Below are positions 26,388 through 35,253 of a stretch of 64,000 nt of DNA, piece after piece. A program made the position numbers and the translations under genes. Each line of letters opens with the position of its first letter. Within the stretch, counting starts at the first letter, position 1. The notes under the pieces were generated by a model. It did not search any database. It worked only from the letters and a program-made list of their open reading frames with translations, and had not been told where the DNA came from. Source of the DNA: Spirosoma oryzicola (GTDB lineage Bacteria; Bacteroidota; Bacteroidia; Cytophagales; Spirosomataceae); assembly GCF_021233055.1 (NCBI RefSeq), contig NZ_CP089538.1:1965501-2029500 (forward strand), in the 5' to 3' direction.

Positions 26388-27554
26388 TTACGCATCGATA
26401 TAAGGCCGAAGAAATGTGCGCAGGTCCTGAATAGCCGTTGTTATCGGGACCAGCTGCCAGCAGGCTGACCACTGCCCCTGCTGCATTTTGGCTTCTACCT
26501 TTTCCCAAAGCTGTCCAAAGAATGGGTTCATTTTTAGCTCGATCTTAAGCCACTGATCGTCAATGCATAGTTCCTGAGCAATCGGGGTCAGGTCGTTTAG
26601 CCCCGTTGCCTGACTGCGGTTATGCCAGTAAGCACGTAGTTTTTGCCGATTTCGAAATTTAAGAATAAGGGCTGCGGGTGGTTCTACCAGTTGGTCTTTG
26701 CCGGAATGATCGAGATTCGCCCAAAAGCGCAACTGCTCCGAAAAGCCTATGTCTACCCGTCCGTCCGTGCGCGTTGAGGTAAACACTTTCACGTGCGGGC
26801 TTTGTCGAACCTTGGCGTCCATCCGCAGGAGCGCTTTATAAAACGCTTCATCTTCCAAGTACGGCTTTTCGGGCAGGCGACCCGCCTGGTCATACACGCG
26901 ACAGGTGACGGCAATGCTGGCTCCAAAATGCTGAAAATGCCGGGGCCACGGGTCGTTCGACGATGGATCGAGAATCGCTTCGGCTCTGGCGACCAATGTC
27001 CGGTACATCACGTTGCGCAAGTGATAGAGCCGCACCAAACTCTGTTCAGGATGGGTCAGAATGCGTCCGCCAACGGCATCGTTACCCTTGGCGATTTCCT
27101 GCATGATGTAATAAACCCAGTGCTTGTCAACGACCGTATCGCCATCCGTCGAGGCAATAATCCCGTTTGAACTTCCGGAGATTGTCAGTCTTCGGTACGC
27201 TTCATCCATCAGGAGTCGGCGAACCGTACCAATATTGGCTTTTGTGGCTGGCAGATGAATTTCGGAAATATGCAGGGGAAAGTCAGAATACGTTTGCTGG
27301 TACTGACGAGCCACTTTGTAAGAATGATCAGTGCAGTTATTAACCAGTAACAAAACTTCGTAAGTAGCCGGATCGAGCGGATTGCCCGCGCTGTCCTGTT
27401 GATTTCGAAGTGCATCCAGCGTATGGGTAAGGTGGTGTGCTTCGTTGCGAGCCGGAACAATTACACTTAGTTGCAGCAGTGTAGAAGGGGGAGCCGGGAA
27501 CAAAAATGGATTTACAGACGGATCAGTCAGTACTTCGTCAACTGCGGTTTGCAT
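26388..27554 (-). CDS. Family 2 glycosyltransferase
   Basis: The 388-residue protein has the GT-A opening LSVIVPARNEAHHLTHTLDA and the metal-binding ASTDGDTVVDKHWVYYIM (Asp-Gly-Asp). Later it contains LEDEAFYKALLRMDAKVR, the acceptor/acid region. There are no evident membrane spans, so it is a cytosolic or peripheral enzyme that transfers a sugar from a nucleotide sugar. It is convergent with the dehydrogenase / PIG-L / methyltransferase genes and completes that set. The donor and acceptor cannot be told. Confidence 0.85.
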   Translation of the reverse strand: MQTAVDEVLTDPSVNPFLFPAPPSTLLQLSVIVPARNEAHHLTHTLDALRNQQDSAGNPLDPATYEVLLLVNNCTDHSYKVARQYQQTYSDFPLHISEIHLPATKANIGTVRRLLMDEAYRRLTISGSSNGIIASTDGDTVVDKHWVYYIMQEIAKGNDAVGGRILTHPEQSLVRLYHLRNVMYRTLVARAEAILDPSSNDPWPRHFQHFGASIAVTCRVYDQAGRLPEKPYLEDEAFYKALLRMDAKVRQSPHVKVFTSTRTDGRVDIGFSEQLRFWANLDHSGKDQLVEPPAALILKFRNRQKLRAYWHNRSQATGLNDLTPIAQELCIDDQWLKIELKMNPFFGQLWEKVEAKMQQGQWSACWQLVPITTAIQDLRTFLRPYIDA

Positions 27555-27694
27555 AAAGTAGTGTATGCCCTAATGGCTTGTTACGTCGTCAGGGTACGGG
27601 GCAAACCGGCTGTTATATATGATTGTTGGCTTACTTAATGGATGTTTAATCGATAAGTAAAGAATCTTTTACAACGGTTCAAACGGCTGCTGTC

Positions 27695-28270
27695 CTAAAC
27701 AGCCTTTCGATTGGCGGATCGCGCTTGTAGTGAGCGAAGTGTGGTTACGCAAAGCGTTGCTGCCAGCACGCCAATGCCCGCTCCGGCTAACACGTCGAGT
27801 GGATAATGAGCCGCTACATAAATACGACTGTATGAGACAAAAACTGCCCAAAGAAAGACCCACTTGGCCCAAGGATACTGCTGCCCAACGAGCAGCCAGA
27901 GACCCGTTGCCAGCGCGAAGGTATTGGCGGCATGAGATGAGGCAAAGCCGTAAGGACCACCACATTCCATCACGGGGTGAATCAGTTTCTGCAACGCCGG
28001 AACGTGACAGGGTCGTAACCGAAGGGTGAGCGGTTTGAGCAGGGCCGATGACGTCTGATCGCTGATGGCTACCGCTGCGGCTAGGGTCAACACCATCCAG
28101 AGGGCCTGTTTGCGATAACGAAATATGAGCCATCCGATAAGTAGCGCGTAGAACGGAAACCAGGTATTTCGCTCGGTAGCGAAAATCATGACCGGATCAA
28201 GCCAGGATGCGTACAGGCTGTTGAGCCACAAAAAAAGTGCGGTATCTACTTGATTGATTGCGTCGCGCAA
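27695..28270 (-). CDS. PAP2 family membrane phosphatase
   Basis: The 191-residue polytopic protein has the three PAP2 motifs: KPLTLRLRPC (KX6RP), YGFASSHAANTFALATG (PSGH-like, here ASSH), and SRIYVAAHYPLDVLAGAGIG (SRX5HX3D). About five hydrophobic segments are visible. Family members dephosphorylate undecaprenyl diphosphate, phosphatidate or lipid A at the periplasmic face of the inner membrane. Which one applies here is not clear. Confidence 0.9.
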   Translation of the reverse strand: MRDAINQVDTALFLWLNSLYASWLDPVMIFATERNTWFPFYALLIGWLIFRYRKQALWMVLTLAAAVAISDQTSSALLKPLTLRLRPCHVPALQKLIHPVMECGGPYGFASSHAANTFALATGLWLLVGQQYPWAKWVFLWAVFVSYSRIYVAAHYPLDVLAGAGIGVLAATLCVTTLRSLQARSANRKAV

Positions 28271-28337
28271 GGAACGAAAAATTTATAGCGTTCGGTTTAC
28301 GGCTGACTTCAACAACCGTAAACCGTTACACTCGATC

Positions 28338-29252
28338 TTACAAAACCAAAAATTGACTCAGGTAATTGCGGGCCGTTAGAATAGCCGTGCGTACGTCTTC
28401 GGCGCTACCTTCATACGCTTTGTCTTCAACCTCAATGCAAACCGGACCCCGGTAGCGTACATCAGTCAGCGCGGCAAAGAAGTTACGCCAGCGCACATCG
28501 CCCAGACCCGGCAGCTTTGGTGAATGGTATTCCAGAGGGTTTGCCATAATACCCACCCGGTCTAATTTGTCGCGGTACAGCTTCACGTCTTTCAGGTGAA
28601 TGTGATGCAGTCGGTCGCGGTAGTCGTAGATGGGTTTTACTTCGTCCATGATCTGCCAGATCAAGTGGCTCGGATCGTAGTTCAGTCCTAACGCGCGGGA
28701 GGGAATGATGTCAAACAGCCGATCCCAGATAGCCGGAGTCGTTGCCAGGTTTTTACCGCCCGGCCATTCGTCATCCGTAAACCACATGGGACAGTTTTCA
28801 ATACCGATTTTGACGTTGTTTTCTTCGGCCACCTTGACAATAGCGGGCCAGTGCTCAGCATACAGTTTCAGGTTGTCTGCTACGCTCAATAATGGGTTGC
28901 GCCCAATAAACGTGTTGACAACGGGAATACCCAGCTTGGCGGCTGCCCGGATAATTTTCTTGATGTGTTCGCGGTAGAATTCAGCCTGCTCCGGATTCGG
29001 ATCAAGGGGGTTCGGATAATAACCCAGGCCAGAAATGGAAACGCCGTGCTGCTGCGTTAGGTGGTGAACCTGCTCGACGTTCAGATGATCTACGTCAATG
29101 TGGGTCACGCCCGCGTACCGACGTGCATCAGCGTTGCCGCTTGGCCAGCACATCACTTCGACGCATTTGAAATTGTGTTCAGCGGCAAATTTCAGGACAC
29201 TATTCAAATCATAATCGGCCAGAATCGCCGATACAAAACCAAGGTTGAGCAT
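28338..29252 (-). CDS. Sugar phosphate isomerase/epimerase (cytoplasmic)
   Basis: The 304-residue protein has a xylose-isomerase-like TIM barrel. Metal-binding positions are seen in VKIGIENCPMWF (Glu), LGLNYDPSHLIWQ (Asp, His), LHHIHLKDVKLY (His) and GPVCIEVEDKAYEG (Glu). There is no leader, so it acts in the cytoplasm, in contrast to the Tat-exported relative near 5 kb. It probably isomerises or epimerises a keto-sugar or inositol derivative; the exact substrate is unknown. It appears monocistronic. Confidence 0.88.
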   Translation of the reverse strand: MLNLGFVSAILADYDLNSVLKFAAEHNFKCVEVMCWPSGNADARRYAGVTHIDVDHLNVEQVHHLTQQHGVSISGLGYYPNPLDPNPEQAEFYREHIKKIIRAAAKLGIPVVNTFIGRNPLLSVADNLKLYAEHWPAIVKVAEENNVKIGIENCPMWFTDDEWPGGKNLATTPAIWDRLFDIIPSRALGLNYDPSHLIWQIMDEVKPIYDYRDRLHHIHLKDVKLYRDKLDRVGIMANPLEYHSPKLPGLGDVRWRNFFAALTDVRYRGPVCIEVEDKAYEGSAEDVRTAILTARNYLSQFLVL

Positions 29253-29287
29253 GAGAAAAGATCGTAAGGAAACAGCCGCTAAGATAG

Positions 29288-29330
29288 GCGATTGTCGGGA
29301 TAGTAGCTGAACCTATCGTCCGACAATCGC
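29288..29330. terminator. Hairpin downstream of the LuxR-type gene
   Basis: GCGATTGTCGG pairs with CCGACAATCGC (11 bp), with an inner GATAG/CTATC stem. It lies 44 bases after the stop of the HTH gene and just upstream of the isomerase start. There is no T-run, so the terminator role is uncertain. Confidence 0.4.
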
Positions 29331-29373
29331 TTCCTGAACGGCTTCGTTGTTGCTCAACCCGCATGGCTAATTC

Positions 29374-29616
29374 CTACAATACGACCAGTCCGGCCTTTAC
29401 AGCCCACAGGGCCAGGCCAACCCGGCTTTTCACTTCCAAACGCTCGAAGAGAGCCTCCCGGTAACCGTCAACGGTGCGCGGGCTGACATGCATACGATCC
29501 GCAATCTGAACATAGGTCAACTCTGAACAGGCTAGCTGAAGAAAGTGCAGTTCACGATGGTTCATTTTAGGCAAACCGGGGTTCTTACCCGGAAAGGAAG
29601 ATTGAGAAGATGTCAT
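29374..29616 (-). CDS. Stand-alone LuxR/GerE-type helix-turn-helix protein
   Basis: The 80-residue protein is almost only a GerE DNA-binding domain: ELHFLQLACSELTYVQIADR followed by MHVSPRTVDGYREALFERLE. There is no receiver or sensor domain, unlike typical LuxR regulators. Comparable small HTH proteins are frequent in Cytophagales. Its targets are unknown. It may bind as a dimer by its C-terminal helix. Confidence 0.8.
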   Translation of the reverse strand: MTSSQSSFPGKNPGLPKMNHRELHFLQLACSELTYVQIADRMHVSPRTVDGYREALFERLEVKSRVGLALWAVKAGLVVL

Positions 29617-29760
29617 ACAAGGGTGTGATTTGGCTGCTACTTGTATCGATGGATAACTGACTGTAAGTTAGGGTATTCGATTGCTCAGCGCAATATGAAG
29701 TGAGTTAACGGTAGTATAGATTAAACGCAATAATGGTACTTTGTAGATATGTTGTAGGTT

Positions 29761-29829
29761 TATAAAAAAACCAGCAATAAGCGGTCCGTTCGTAACTACG
29801 AATAGCGTGCTGAAAGGACAAACTGGTTT
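29761..29829 (-). ncRNA. Possible structured RNA ending in a T-run
   Basis: On the minus strand AAACCAG (29829-29823) and CTGGTTT (29774-29768) form an outer stem that runs into a T-run. Inside are GTCC/GGAC and the hairpin TTCGTA/TACGAA. An alternative stem CAGCA/TGCTG uses part of the outer arm, so two exclusive folds are possible. It lies between a complete terminator on its upstream side and the LuxR-type gene, so it may be the 3' end of a small RNA or a leader of that gene. Confidence 0.35.
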
Positions 29830-29879
29830 AACCGGCGAACGGAATTATGAACGGCAAAAAGACAGATATACCAATAAAA

Positions 29880-29907
29880 AAAAGACCCGCCTTGCAGCGG
29901 GTCTTTT
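29880..29907 (-). terminator. Terminator after the small lipoprotein gene
   Basis: AAAAGACCCGC and GCGGGTCTTTT pair around CTTGCA. Read leftward the stem is followed by a run of eight T. It begins 25 bases after the lipoprotein stop. Confidence 0.85.
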
Positions 29908-29932
29908 CTCAGAAATTATAGACTGGATTCAA

Positions 29933-30127
29933 TTATTTGATTGAATCTCTTTTGGTCGTGTCAGTCGCCATCGTTGAATCACTTGACATAGTCGAAGTCG
30001 AATCCGAAGACATCGTAGACGTTGAATCCGTTACCGTTGCCGATGTAGAAGTCGTTTCGGTTTTGGTGCTCGAGCAAGCGGTAGCCAGCGTCATCAGCGA
30101 AAGCAGGAAAAATGCAGTTTTAGCCAT
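29933..30127 (-). CDS. Small Ser/Thr-rich lipoprotein
   Basis: Starting from MAKTAFFLLSLM the product is 64 residues; an ATG nine codons upstream is also possible. The leader ends in LATAC, a lipobox, so the Cys should be lipidated. The mature part is almost only Ser, Thr and Asp with a repeat of the STMSSDST type, and so is a disordered, exported peptide. It has its own terminator. The function is unknown. Confidence 0.65.
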   Translation of the reverse strand: MAKTAFFLLSLMTLATACSSTKTETTSTSATVTDSTSTMSSDSTSTMSSDSTMATDTTKRDSIK

Positions 30128-30266
30128 GAGTATGATACGTTTAGACAAATTCATTGTTTTCAGCCTATTAATCCGATTGTAAAAGAAAAGTAACCCAATC
30201 TTTTACAGAATTTTTCGACTATCTGACGCAAGTAGCCGATACACGATCAAAGGATAAACTATTTGT

Positions 30267-31124
30267 CTACACTAATTTGTCTTTTAGGAACTTTATCGTT
30301 CGCCCCCAGGCCAATTTAGCGGCTGCTTCATTGTAGCGGGTAGGGGCGGTGTCATTGTTGAAAGCATGTTGAGCACCTTCGTACACGTACAACTCATACG
30401 GTACACGCGCTTTTTTTAAAGCTTCTTCGTATGCGGGTATTCCGGCATTGATGCGTTCGTCAAGACCGCCATAATGCAGTTGTACCGCTGCCTTGATCTT
30501 GGGAACGTCCGCTGCTTCGGGCTGACGACCGTAGAAGGGCACAGCCGCTTTCAGGTCCGGGTCGTGGACAGCCAGTTGATTCGCCATAGCGCCACCCCAG
30601 CAGAACCCGACTGCACCGAGTTTGCCCGTACTGTCTGGTCGGGATTTCAGGTAATCGAGGGCTTTGACAAAGTTTTCGCGCGTTTTCTGAGCGTCCAGTT
30701 TGCCAAATAACTCACGAACCTGTGCTTCATCGGTGGGCGTTCCTCCTGCGCCAGAAAGCGCATCGGGAGCCAGCGCGAGGAATCCGGCCAAAGCCATCCG
30801 ACGCGTGACATCTTCAATATGCGGATTTAACCCCCGGTTCTCGTGAATAACGACGACAGCCGGATACTTGCCTGCCGCAGCCGGTCGAGCCAGATACCCT
30901 TTCATGGTCGTATCGGAACCCGGAAACGTAACCGATTCTGCTTTGATGCGGTCATCCTGTCGGGTTATCGTTTCGGCATGGGCGTAGTTAATTTCCAATA
31001 GGGGTAAGGTCGCGAGAGCGGAGGCCATACTACCCGTCAGCTTGGCGAGTCGTTTGAGGAAGTCGTCACGTTTGAGAGGCTTGTGCGTGTATTCGTCGAA
31101 AAGATTGATAATCCGCTGATCCAT
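30267..31124 (-). CDS. Dienelactone hydrolase family protein
   Basis: The 285-residue alpha/beta hydrolase has the catalytic triad positions: Cys in LGAVGFCWGGAMANQL, Asp in YGGLDERINAG and His in YEGAQHAFNND. The family Glu is in VVVIHENRGLNPHIEDV. An N-terminal 50-residue extension, RDDFLKRLAKLTGSMASALA, is a hydrophobic, leader-like helix common in this subgroup, so export is possible. Family members open dienelactones or act as general carboxyl-ester hydrolases; the natural substrate here is open. Confidence 0.88.
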   Translation of the reverse strand: MDQRIINLFDEYTHKPLKRDDFLKRLAKLTGSMASALATLPLLEINYAHAETITRQDDRIKAESVTFPGSDTTMKGYLARPAAAGKYPAVVVIHENRGLNPHIEDVTRRMALAGFLALAPDALSGAGGTPTDEAQVRELFGKLDAQKTRENFVKALDYLKSRPDSTGKLGAVGFCWGGAMANQLAVHDPDLKAAVPFYGRQPEAADVPKIKAAVQLHYGGLDERINAGIPAYEEALKKARVPYELYVYEGAQHAFNNDTAPTRYNEAAAKLAWGRTIKFLKDKLV

Positions 31125-31287
31125 GAGTAGTTAGTTTTGGGCTTGTTCCGTAAAGCTCACCAATGGCCCCGTAAAACACAAATTCCCGACGGTGGATAAT
31201 CCCGGTGATGAATGGGTGTACGATAAGGATCATACAGGATGGTTGCTGAAACCTGGCGAATGGCATGGTAAAACACCGGCCTCGTTC

Positions 31288-31295
31288 TACCTTTG
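31288..31295 (+). promoter_or_regulatory. Possible -7 element upstream of fumC
   Basis: TACCTTTG matches TAnnTTTG and lies within a 9-bp inverted repeat (CTCGTTCTA / TAGAACGAG, 31281-31289 and 31304-31312). There is no well-placed TTG upstream, so confidence is low. The 281 bases between the hydrolase and fumC have no credible gene. Confidence 0.3.
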
Positions 31296-31405
31296 CGCCC
31301 GTATAGAACGAGTGAGCGAGTCGCAGCGTGCCGGACCGATTGAGCAGTTCCGACGCTCGAAGGCTCTTTCACTCGTTTGCCTTTTCACCCTTTCGTTTAT
31401 TAACA

Positions 31406-32806
31406 ATGGAATACCGCATCGAGAAAGACACGATGGGTCAGGTGCAAGTACCGGCCAATGTTTACTGGGGCGCGCAAACTCAGCGTTCCATCGAGAACTT
31501 CAAAATTGCCCAGGATATCAATAAAATGCCCCGCGAAATCATTCAGGCATTTGCGTATCTCAAAAAAGCAGCCGCACTGACGAATCTCGACGCGGGCGTT
31601 TTGCCGCAGGAAAAAAGCGATCTGATTGGTCAGGTGTGCGACGAAATTCTGGAAGGTAAACTGGATGATCAGTTTCCGCTGGTGGTGTGGCAAACGGGTT
31701 CGGGAACGCAGTCGAACATGAACGTCAACGAAGTGGTTGCGTACCGGGGACATGTGTTGCACGGTGGTCAGCTTACCGACGAGAAGAAATTTCTGCACCC
31801 TAACGACGATGTAAATAAGTCGCAGTCCTCGAACGACACGTTCCCGACGGCAATGCACATTGCCGCTTACAAAATCCTGCTCGATGTAACGATTCCGGGA
31901 ATTACGAAACTGCGTGATACGCTGGCGGCTAAATCGAAGCAGTTCATGAACGTCGTCAAGATCGGACGGACCCACTTTATGGACGCTACGCCGTTGACGG
32001 TTGGTCAGGAATTTTCGGGCTATGTGTCGCAGCTTGACCACGGTTTGCGGGCGATCAACAACTCACTGGCTCACCTGAGCGAACTGGCGCTGGGCGGTAC
32101 CGCCGTCGGTACGGGAATCAATACGCCCCCGAACTATTCGGAAAATGTGGCGAAGCACATTGCTAATGTAACCGGTCTGCCTTTCGTGACCGCCGAAAAC
32201 AAATTTGAAGCGTTGGCTGCTCACGACGCGATTGTCGAAGCGCACGGTGCGCTGAAAACCGTGGCGGCAAGTTTGATGAAAATCGGTAACGATATCCGCA
32301 TGCTGTCTTCGGGACCACGGGCGGGTATCGGCGAGTTGCACATTCCTGACAATGAACCCGGTTCATCGATCATGCCCGGTAAGGTGAATCCAACGCAGTG
32401 TGAGGCTATAACGATGGTAGCCGCGCAGGTGATGGGTAACGACGTGGCGATCAACTTTGGCGGTGCTCTGGGACATTTCGAACTGAACGTGTTCAAGCCC
32501 GTCATGATCTACAACTTCCTGCACTCGGCCCGGCTCATTGGCGATGCCTGCGTATCGTTCAACGACAAATGCGCCGAAGGTATCGAACCGATTGAAGCGA
32601 ACATCAAAAAACACGTTGATTCTTCGCTGATGCTGGTAACGGCGCTGAACACCAAGATCGGCTATTACAAAGCCGCCGAAATTGCGCAGACGGCTCACAA
32701 AAACGGTTCTACACTGAAAGAAACCGCGCTGCAACTCGGCTACCTGACCGAAGACGAGTTCAACGAGTGGGTAAAACCAGAAGACATGGTCGGCGAGATC
32801 AAGTAA
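31406..32806 (+). CDS. fumC: Class II fumarate hydratase
   Basis: The ATG at 31406 gives 466 residues and the usual N-terminus [20 protein letters not shown]; a longer upstream frame is unrelated. The family signature [16 protein letters not shown] is at about residue 318, and [15 protein letters not shown] and [18 protein letters not shown] are present. It interconverts fumarate and malate in the citric acid cycle, as an iron-free homotetramer. A 33-bp-arm palindrome follows the gene. Confidence 0.97.
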   Translation: MEYRIEKDTMGQVQVPANVYWGAQTQRSIENFKIAQDINKMPREIIQAFAYLKKAAALTNLDAGVLPQEKSDLIGQVCDEILEGKLDDQFPLVVWQTGSGTQSNMNVNEVVAYRGHVLHGGQLTDEKKFLHPNDDVNKSQSSNDTFPTAMHIAAYKILLDVTIPGITKLRDTLAAKSKQFMNVVKIGRTHFMDATPLTVGQEFSGYVSQLDHGLRAINNSLAHLSELALGGTAVGTGINTPPNYSENVAKHIANVTGLPFVTAENKFEALAAHDAIVEAHGALKTVAASLMKIGNDIRMLSSGPRAGIGELHIPDNEPGSSIMPGKVNPTQCEAITMVAAQVMGNDVAINFGGALGHFELNVFKPVMIYNFLHSARLIGDACVSFNDKCAEGIEPIEANIKKHVDSSLMLVTALNTKIGYYKAAEIAQTAHKNGSTLKETALQLGYLTEDEFNEWVKPEDMVGEIK

Positions 32807-32823
32807 ATAGAACAATCCAATAT

Positions 32824-32893
32824 AGTTCGGGCTGTTACTGGTTGTGGTGTCGGTTTCTCAAAACCGACACCACAACCAGTAACAGCCCGAACT
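32824..32893. repeat. REP-like palindrome, 33-bp perfect arms
   Basis: Arms 32824-32856 and 32861-32893 are exact complements around CTCA. The inner GTGGTGTCGGTTT core is shared with the family; the outer 20 bases (AGTTCGGGCTGTTACTGGTT) occur only here. It lies between convergent fumC and GH3 genes and may serve as a bidirectional terminator. Confidence 0.95.
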
Positions 32894-32913
32894 GCTTTTC
32901 GTAGAGTGAAGAA

Positions 32914-35253
32914 TTACTTCATGCTTAGGGCGGCTTTTTTGTACTTCGCCGTGCGGGCATCCTGAATGATCCCTTTCCAGTTCAGGCCAAAGCCGAAGTC
33001 ATACGCGTGGCCGTCGGCGTCAACGTACGGCTTCATATCGCGGGGTACGTCTTCCGCTTGCGCTTCTACCGTTTTCATATCAATGGGCATCTGCATAGGC
33101 AGTAAAGCCGATGGTTCGCTGGAACCCGTTAGAATATCCATCAGCGCCTGGTCCTGAACGCCAAAATGGGCCAGTATTGCATTGGTCTGCTTTTCAAATT
33201 CGCCAACAACGGTTGGGTTTGAGACAAGGAGCGAAACGATAACCGGTTTCCCGTTCATCTTTGCGTAGGTCTCCGTAACCATCCCTAAATCCGTGCCGTT
33301 GATGGTCTTGGCCGTTTTGCCGTTGTAGGATCGGTTTGTGAATTTCTCCAGCTGATCGCCACCGGCAATGCTTGGGTTGCGTGCTCCCTGGGCAGTGTAG
33401 TCACCGTATTGAAGACTCACCGGCACGTATCCGGTACCACCCGCTTTTGCATCAGCGCTGTTGTAGCCACCGCCCGAGTCGGGGCTCTGGATAAATACCA
33501 GCGCGTAATCGGCTTCGGCTGGATTGTCGGTCACGGTAAAGTATTTTTTCACAACAGTCAGATTGACCGGATATTCCAGCTTTTCGGGTATTTCCATGCC
33601 TAGGAAGTTGCGGCCTGCGGGGGTAAAGCGTTTAGGGATGTATACCGTTTTGCCCTTGGTTAGCGGTAAGGCCTTCGCTTTATTTTTCAGCATCACGACC
33701 GATTGCAGTTGGGCCTGATAACCATTCTGCATAAAATCGGCTTTGCCCACCACGTTGCGAGACGTTTGTGGTTCCAAATACGGATTTTCAAACAAACCGA
33801 CCTGAAAGATATTTTTCAGCAGCCGAACCGCCGATTGCTCGAACCGCGCCCGCATGGCGGCTTCGCCTTTTTCTTTAACGCCCATCTTGTAGGCTTCGAT
33901 AACCGGAGTCGCATCGTTATTGCCACCAAACTGATCGGCTCCTGCCATCAATATTTTATAATGACGCTCGGGAAGCGATAATTTGTCAACGCCCCACGAT
34001 TTTCCGGTCAGGAAAAGATCGACCGCCGTTTCATTAGCCGTGATGTTCCAGTCGGTGCAGACAACACCATCATATTTGTATTTGCCCCGCAGCAAGTCGC
34101 CGATGATGTATTTGTTGTAGCTGTTGCCGACGTTTTCACCGTTTTTCTTGTCCTGATTGTACGAGATGGTGTAATAAGGCATGACCGCAGCCGCCGAACC
34201 TGTTTTGCCGTTTAGCTTGAAGGCTCCCTGTGTGAAGGGCAGAAAGTGAGTTTCAAAGTTGTTGCCCGGATAAACGGCATATTTTCCGTACCCGTAGTGC
34301 GCATCGCGACCACCTTCTCCCGAGCCACCACCCGGCCAGTGCTTGACCATGGCGTTGACGCTGTTGTAGCCCCAGCCACCGGTTATTTCGGCGGCACCAG
34401 CCGACGTCTGAAAACCATCGATGTAAGCGCGGGCCATGTCGGTCGCGAGCTGCGGGTCTTCGCCGAAGGTGCCGCTCGCCCGGTTCCAGCGGGGGTCAGT
34501 GGCTAAGTCAACCTGTGGCGATAGGGCCGTAGCGATCCCCAGTGCCCGGTATTCGGTAGCCGCGATTTGCCCGAAGCGTTTGACCAGCTCCGGGTTGAAG
34601 GTAGCCGCTAAGCCTAACGAACTGGGCCACATCGAGATAGAGCCACCCGCGCCCGCGTTGAATTCGGCGTTGGCTCGCGTTCCGTGACGCGGGTCAGAAC
34701 TGCTGTTGATCGGAATGCCCAGGCCAAGTCCTTCTACCAGTGCCTGCGCGTTGTTGTTCCACTGCGCGGCTGCTTCCGGACTTTGTACGGAGGTGATAAG
34801 TACATGCCGTAGGTTGTCTTTGGTCAGGAATTCTCGTTGCTGATCAGACAGATCCGAGGCATTCGCACCGCTTTGGGCAAAGACTTTACCATTGTACGTA
34901 CCCGCAAAAGGGCCGCCTGCCCCCGCTGGAATAGGCTGGTGTTTGCTGTAAAGCATCAAGCCCGCTATCTGCTCAACAGATAGCTTCGAGGCCAGGTCTT
35001 TGGCGCGAGTAGCAACGGGTAAGCGCCAATCTTCGTAAGAATCAAGTTTGCCGTTTTTGTTTAAATCTTTAAACGCCAGCCCGTTGACGGTCAACAGTTT
35101 TACACCGGAATTTGGGGCATAACCCAGCGTTTGGCCGCCTTTGTTAGTCACCTTAGTCCAGGAGTCGACTTTGGTCTCCGTCCAGTTTTGCCCTATGGCA
35201 GCCGAGGCTGTCAGGAGCGTAAAAAGTCCTGCGCAAGTAATCCCATTCCTCAT
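32914..35253 (-). CDS. GH3 family beta-glucosidase-like enzyme
   Basis: The 779-residue protein has a signal peptide (CAGLFTLLTASAAIGQ). A short calcium-loop-like stretch DLNKNGKLDSYEDWR (about 60-75) precedes the GH3 barrel. VVCTDWNITANETAVDL carries the predicted nucleophile Asp (usual SDW, here TDW). VKHWPGGGSGEGGRDAHYGYG is the KH substrate region. The C-terminal GH3 sandwich (from about 510) contains QSVVMLKNKAKALPLTKGK. It should remove terminal beta-linked sugars in the periplasm. The exact linkage cannot be told. Confidence 0.92.
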   Translation of the reverse strand: MRNGITCAGLFTLLTASAAIGQNWTETKVDSWTKVTNKGGQTLGYAPNSGVKLLTVNGLAFKDLNKNGKLDSYEDWRLPVATRAKDLASKLSVEQIAGLMLYSKHQPIPAGAGGPFAGTYNGKVFAQSGANASDLSDQQREFLTKDNLRHVLITSVQSPEAAAQWNNNAQALVEGLGLGIPINSSSDPRHGTRANAEFNAGAGGSISMWPSSLGLAATFNPELVKRFGQIAATEYRALGIATALSPQVDLATDPRWNRASGTFGEDPQLATDMARAYIDGFQTSAGAAEITGGWGYNSVNAMVKHWPGGGSGEGGRDAHYGYGKYAVYPGNNFETHFLPFTQGAFKLNGKTGSAAAVMPYYTISYNQDKKNGENVGNSYNKYIIGDLLRGKYKYDGVVCTDWNITANETAVDLFLTGKSWGVDKLSLPERHYKILMAGADQFGGNNDATPVIEAYKMGVKEKGEAAMRARFEQSAVRLLKNIFQVGLFENPYLEPQTSRNVVGKADFMQNGYQAQLQSVVMLKNKAKALPLTKGKTVYIPKRFTPAGRNFLGMEIPEKLEYPVNLTVVKKYFTVTDNPAEADYALVFIQSPDSGGGYNSADAKAGGTGYVPVSLQYGDYTAQGARNPSIAGGDQLEKFTNRSYNGKTAKTINGTDLGMVTETYAKMNGKPVIVSLLVSNPTVVGEFEKQTNAILAHFGVQDQALMDILTGSSEPSALLPMQMPIDMKTVEAQAEDVPRDMKPYVDADGHAYDFGFGLNWKGIIQDARTAKYKKAALSMK

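Larger units (their letters stand above)
29617..29932. other. Intergenic region with structured elements
   Basis: This 316-bp gap has no gene. It contains two leftward terminator-like structures, at 29768-29829 and 29880-29907, listed separately. The 140 bases next to the LuxR-type gene show nothing else I can name. Confidence 0.5.

Noticed and set aside
31192..31524. Open frame upstream of fumC on the plus strand
   Set aside because: It runs into fumC in another frame, covers a likely promoter and hairpin, and resembles no family.
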